A DNA stretch of 13,947 nucleotides from Candidatus Acetothermia bacterium (GTDB taxonomy: Bacteria; Bipolaricaulota; Bipolaricaulia; RBG-16-55-9; JANLFV01): contig JAPWVC010000022.1 of NCBI GenBank assembly GCA_028275195.1, forward strand, positions 1 to 13,947, read 5' to 3'. Numbering within the stretch: position 1 is the first letter of the stretch; each line of letters starts with the position of its first letter. This document shows, piece by piece, positions 12,898 through 13,947 of this stretch. Below the pieces are notes generated by a model, which saw only the letters and a list, made by a program, of their open reading frames with translations, was not told where the DNA came from and did not search any database. Position numbers and translations under genes: made by a program.

Positions 12898-13947
12898 TCA
12901 GGACCCCGAAGCAGCGGGCTGCCCCTGCCCCGAGCGCTCTCGCACCTCCTCTAAGGCGGCCTTGGCCGCCGCGGGCTGCCAGGAGCGACCTTGATAGAGC
13001 CAGCACTCCACGAAATGGCCGGCCACGGGCTCGAACTCCGGCGGCTCCTCCACATCGCATCTCCCTTTGATGATATGGGAGCAGCGGGGATGGAACCGGC
13101 AGCCCGGCGGGGGCTTGAGCAGACTCGGGGGCTCCCCAGGCGGGACCTCCTTGAAGGTCGTAGCATTCCGGGGGTCAGGATCGGGGATCGCTGTCAAGAG
13201 CGCCTGGGTGTAGGGATGGAGGGGGTTGTGGAGCAACTCGCGGACCCCCGCCTTCTCCACGATCTTCGCGGCATACATCACGAAGATCCGTTCGGAGAAG
13301 AACCGGACGGTCGAGAGGTCGTGTGTGATGTAGATCACCACCAAGTTGTGGGCGCTCTGGAGGTTCCGCAAGAGCTTGAGGATCTCGACCCGTACCGAGG
13401 CATCGAGCATCGAGACCGGCTCATCGGCCACGATCAGCTTCGGCTGGAGGATCATCGCCCGGGCGATCACCAGCCGCTGCTGCTGGCCTCCGGAGAGCAT
13501 GTGCGGGAACTTATAAAGGAAGTCCTCGACCGGCGTGAGCTTCACCTCCTCCAGGACATCCCGGATCCGCCGCTCCTGCTCGGCCTTCGTCCCGATCCTG
13601 TTGATTAGGAGCGGCTCCCGCAAGATCCTCTGGACATTCATGAAGGGCGGGAGGGCCCCGTAGGGGTCCTGCTGGACATAGCCGACCTGGGAGTGATACC
13701 AGTGGCCGAGGTGGTCCAGCCTCTTCCCCTCGAAGAGCACCTCGCCCTTCGTCGGCTGATAGAGCCCGAGGATCGTCCGCGCCAGGGTGCTCTTCCCGCA
13801 GCCGCTCTCACCCACCACGGCCACGGCCTCCCCCTGGCGGAGGTCGAAGCTCACTCCATCGACTGCCCGGACGAACCCCACCCGGACGAAGCCCCACTTC
13901 CGCAGCTCGAACCAGGTGTAGAGATCCCTTACCGAGAGCAAGACCTT
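12898..13947 (-). CDS. Peptide/nickel-type ABC transporter ATP-binding protein (DppF/OppF family), 5' end at the window edge
   Basis: This is the cytoplasmic ATPase that powers a peptide-type importer. Counting from the TTG at 13941, it shows Walker A GESGCGKST (44-52), the Q-loop QQDPYG (Q91), signature LSGGQQQRL (149-157), Walker B LIVADEP (169-175) and the switch histidine THD (H207). The C-terminal oligopeptide-ATPase domain follows, with cysteines at 281, 287, 295 and 313 (GCRFHPRC onwards), the pattern linked to an iron-sulfur cluster in DppD-type proteins. The frame is open through the right edge (Lys-Val before the TTG), and the usual N-terminus has a few residues more, so the true start is probably outside the window. 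It is followed by the small membrane protein and the permease. Confidence 0.94.
   Translation of the reverse strand, partial: KVLLSVRDLYTWFELRKWGFVRVGFVRAVDGVSFDLRQGEAVAVVGESGCGKSTLARTILGLYQPTKGEVLFEGKRLDHLGHWYHSQVGYVQQDPYGALPPFMNVQRILREPLLINRIGTKAEQERRIRDVLEEVKLTPVEDFLYKFPHMLSGGQQQRLVIARAMILQPKLIVADEPVSMLDASVRVEILKLLRNLQSAHNLVVIYITHDLSTVRFFSERIFVMYAAKIVEKAGVRELLHNPLHPYTQALLTAIPDPDPRNATTFKEVPPGEPPSLLKPPPGCRFHPRCSHIIKGRCDVEEPPEFEPVAGHFVECWLYQGRSWQPAAAKAALEEVRERSGQGQPAASGS

Noticed and set aside
13939..13941. TTG as the true start of the ABC ATPase
   Set aside because: The frame is open to the right edge and no upstream ribosome site can be examined, so I treat the gene as incomplete at its 5' end.

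Overview
The window is GC-rich, densely coding DNA from a bacterium. A ribosome recycling factor gene (bacteria and organelles only), clear Shine-Dalgarno sites and several -35/-10 promoters with 17-bp spacers mark it as bacterial. Several neighbours are of types common in archaea: a V/A-type ATPase, an archaeal-looking PyrI, archease and RtcB. This mix suggests a deep-branching, possibly thermophilic lineage (Thermus-like or a candidate phylum such as Acetothermia/Bipolaricaulota). I cannot fix the taxon from the sequence alone. I see no mobile element, CRISPR array, tRNA or rRNA, and no gene-free stretch longer than about 150 bases.

Layout. (1) Positions 1-3417, minus strand: a promoter drives frr, then V-type ATPase peripheral-stalk subunit G/H, membrane subunit I and the proteolipid subunit K, which runs off the left edge. 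(2) Positions 3428-6110, plus strand: a second promoter, back to back with the first, drives a CCA-adding-type nucleotidyltransferase with an HD domain, then a secreted protein of unknown function with an EF-hand/dockerin-like segment. (3) Positions 6111-6253: a short convergent gap with two hairpins and, between them, a well-formed promoter, so a small RNA of about 70 nt is possible. (4) Positions 6254-7429, minus: alanine racemase. (5) Positions 7508-11467, plus: a promoter and a five-gene run, pyrB-pyrI-thpR-archease-rtcB. It joins aspartate transcarbamoylase (catalytic and regulatory chains) to a complete-looking RNA end-processing and ligation module. (6) Positions 11481-13947, minus: the tail of a peptide/nickel-type ABC transporter operon in the order ATPase, small two-helix membrane protein, DppB/OppB-type permease. 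The permease ends 13 bp from the convergent rtcB stop.

How the genes fit together. Frr and the ATPase share one transcription unit, although translation and ion transport are not obviously linked. CCA addition, RtcB, archease and ThpR all act on RNA 3' ends (tRNA maturation or repair). PyrBI supplies pyrimidines and is allosterically controlled by nucleotides, so the pyrBI-rtcB run ties nucleotide supply to RNA repair. The most interesting items are the pyrBI/RNA-ligation cluster with its own signal-rich gap before rtcB, a patch of atypical codons that begins exactly at the RtcB catalytic cysteine (a known intein insertion point in Pyrococcus), the possible small RNA at 6181-6250, and the unknown EF-hand secreted protein.
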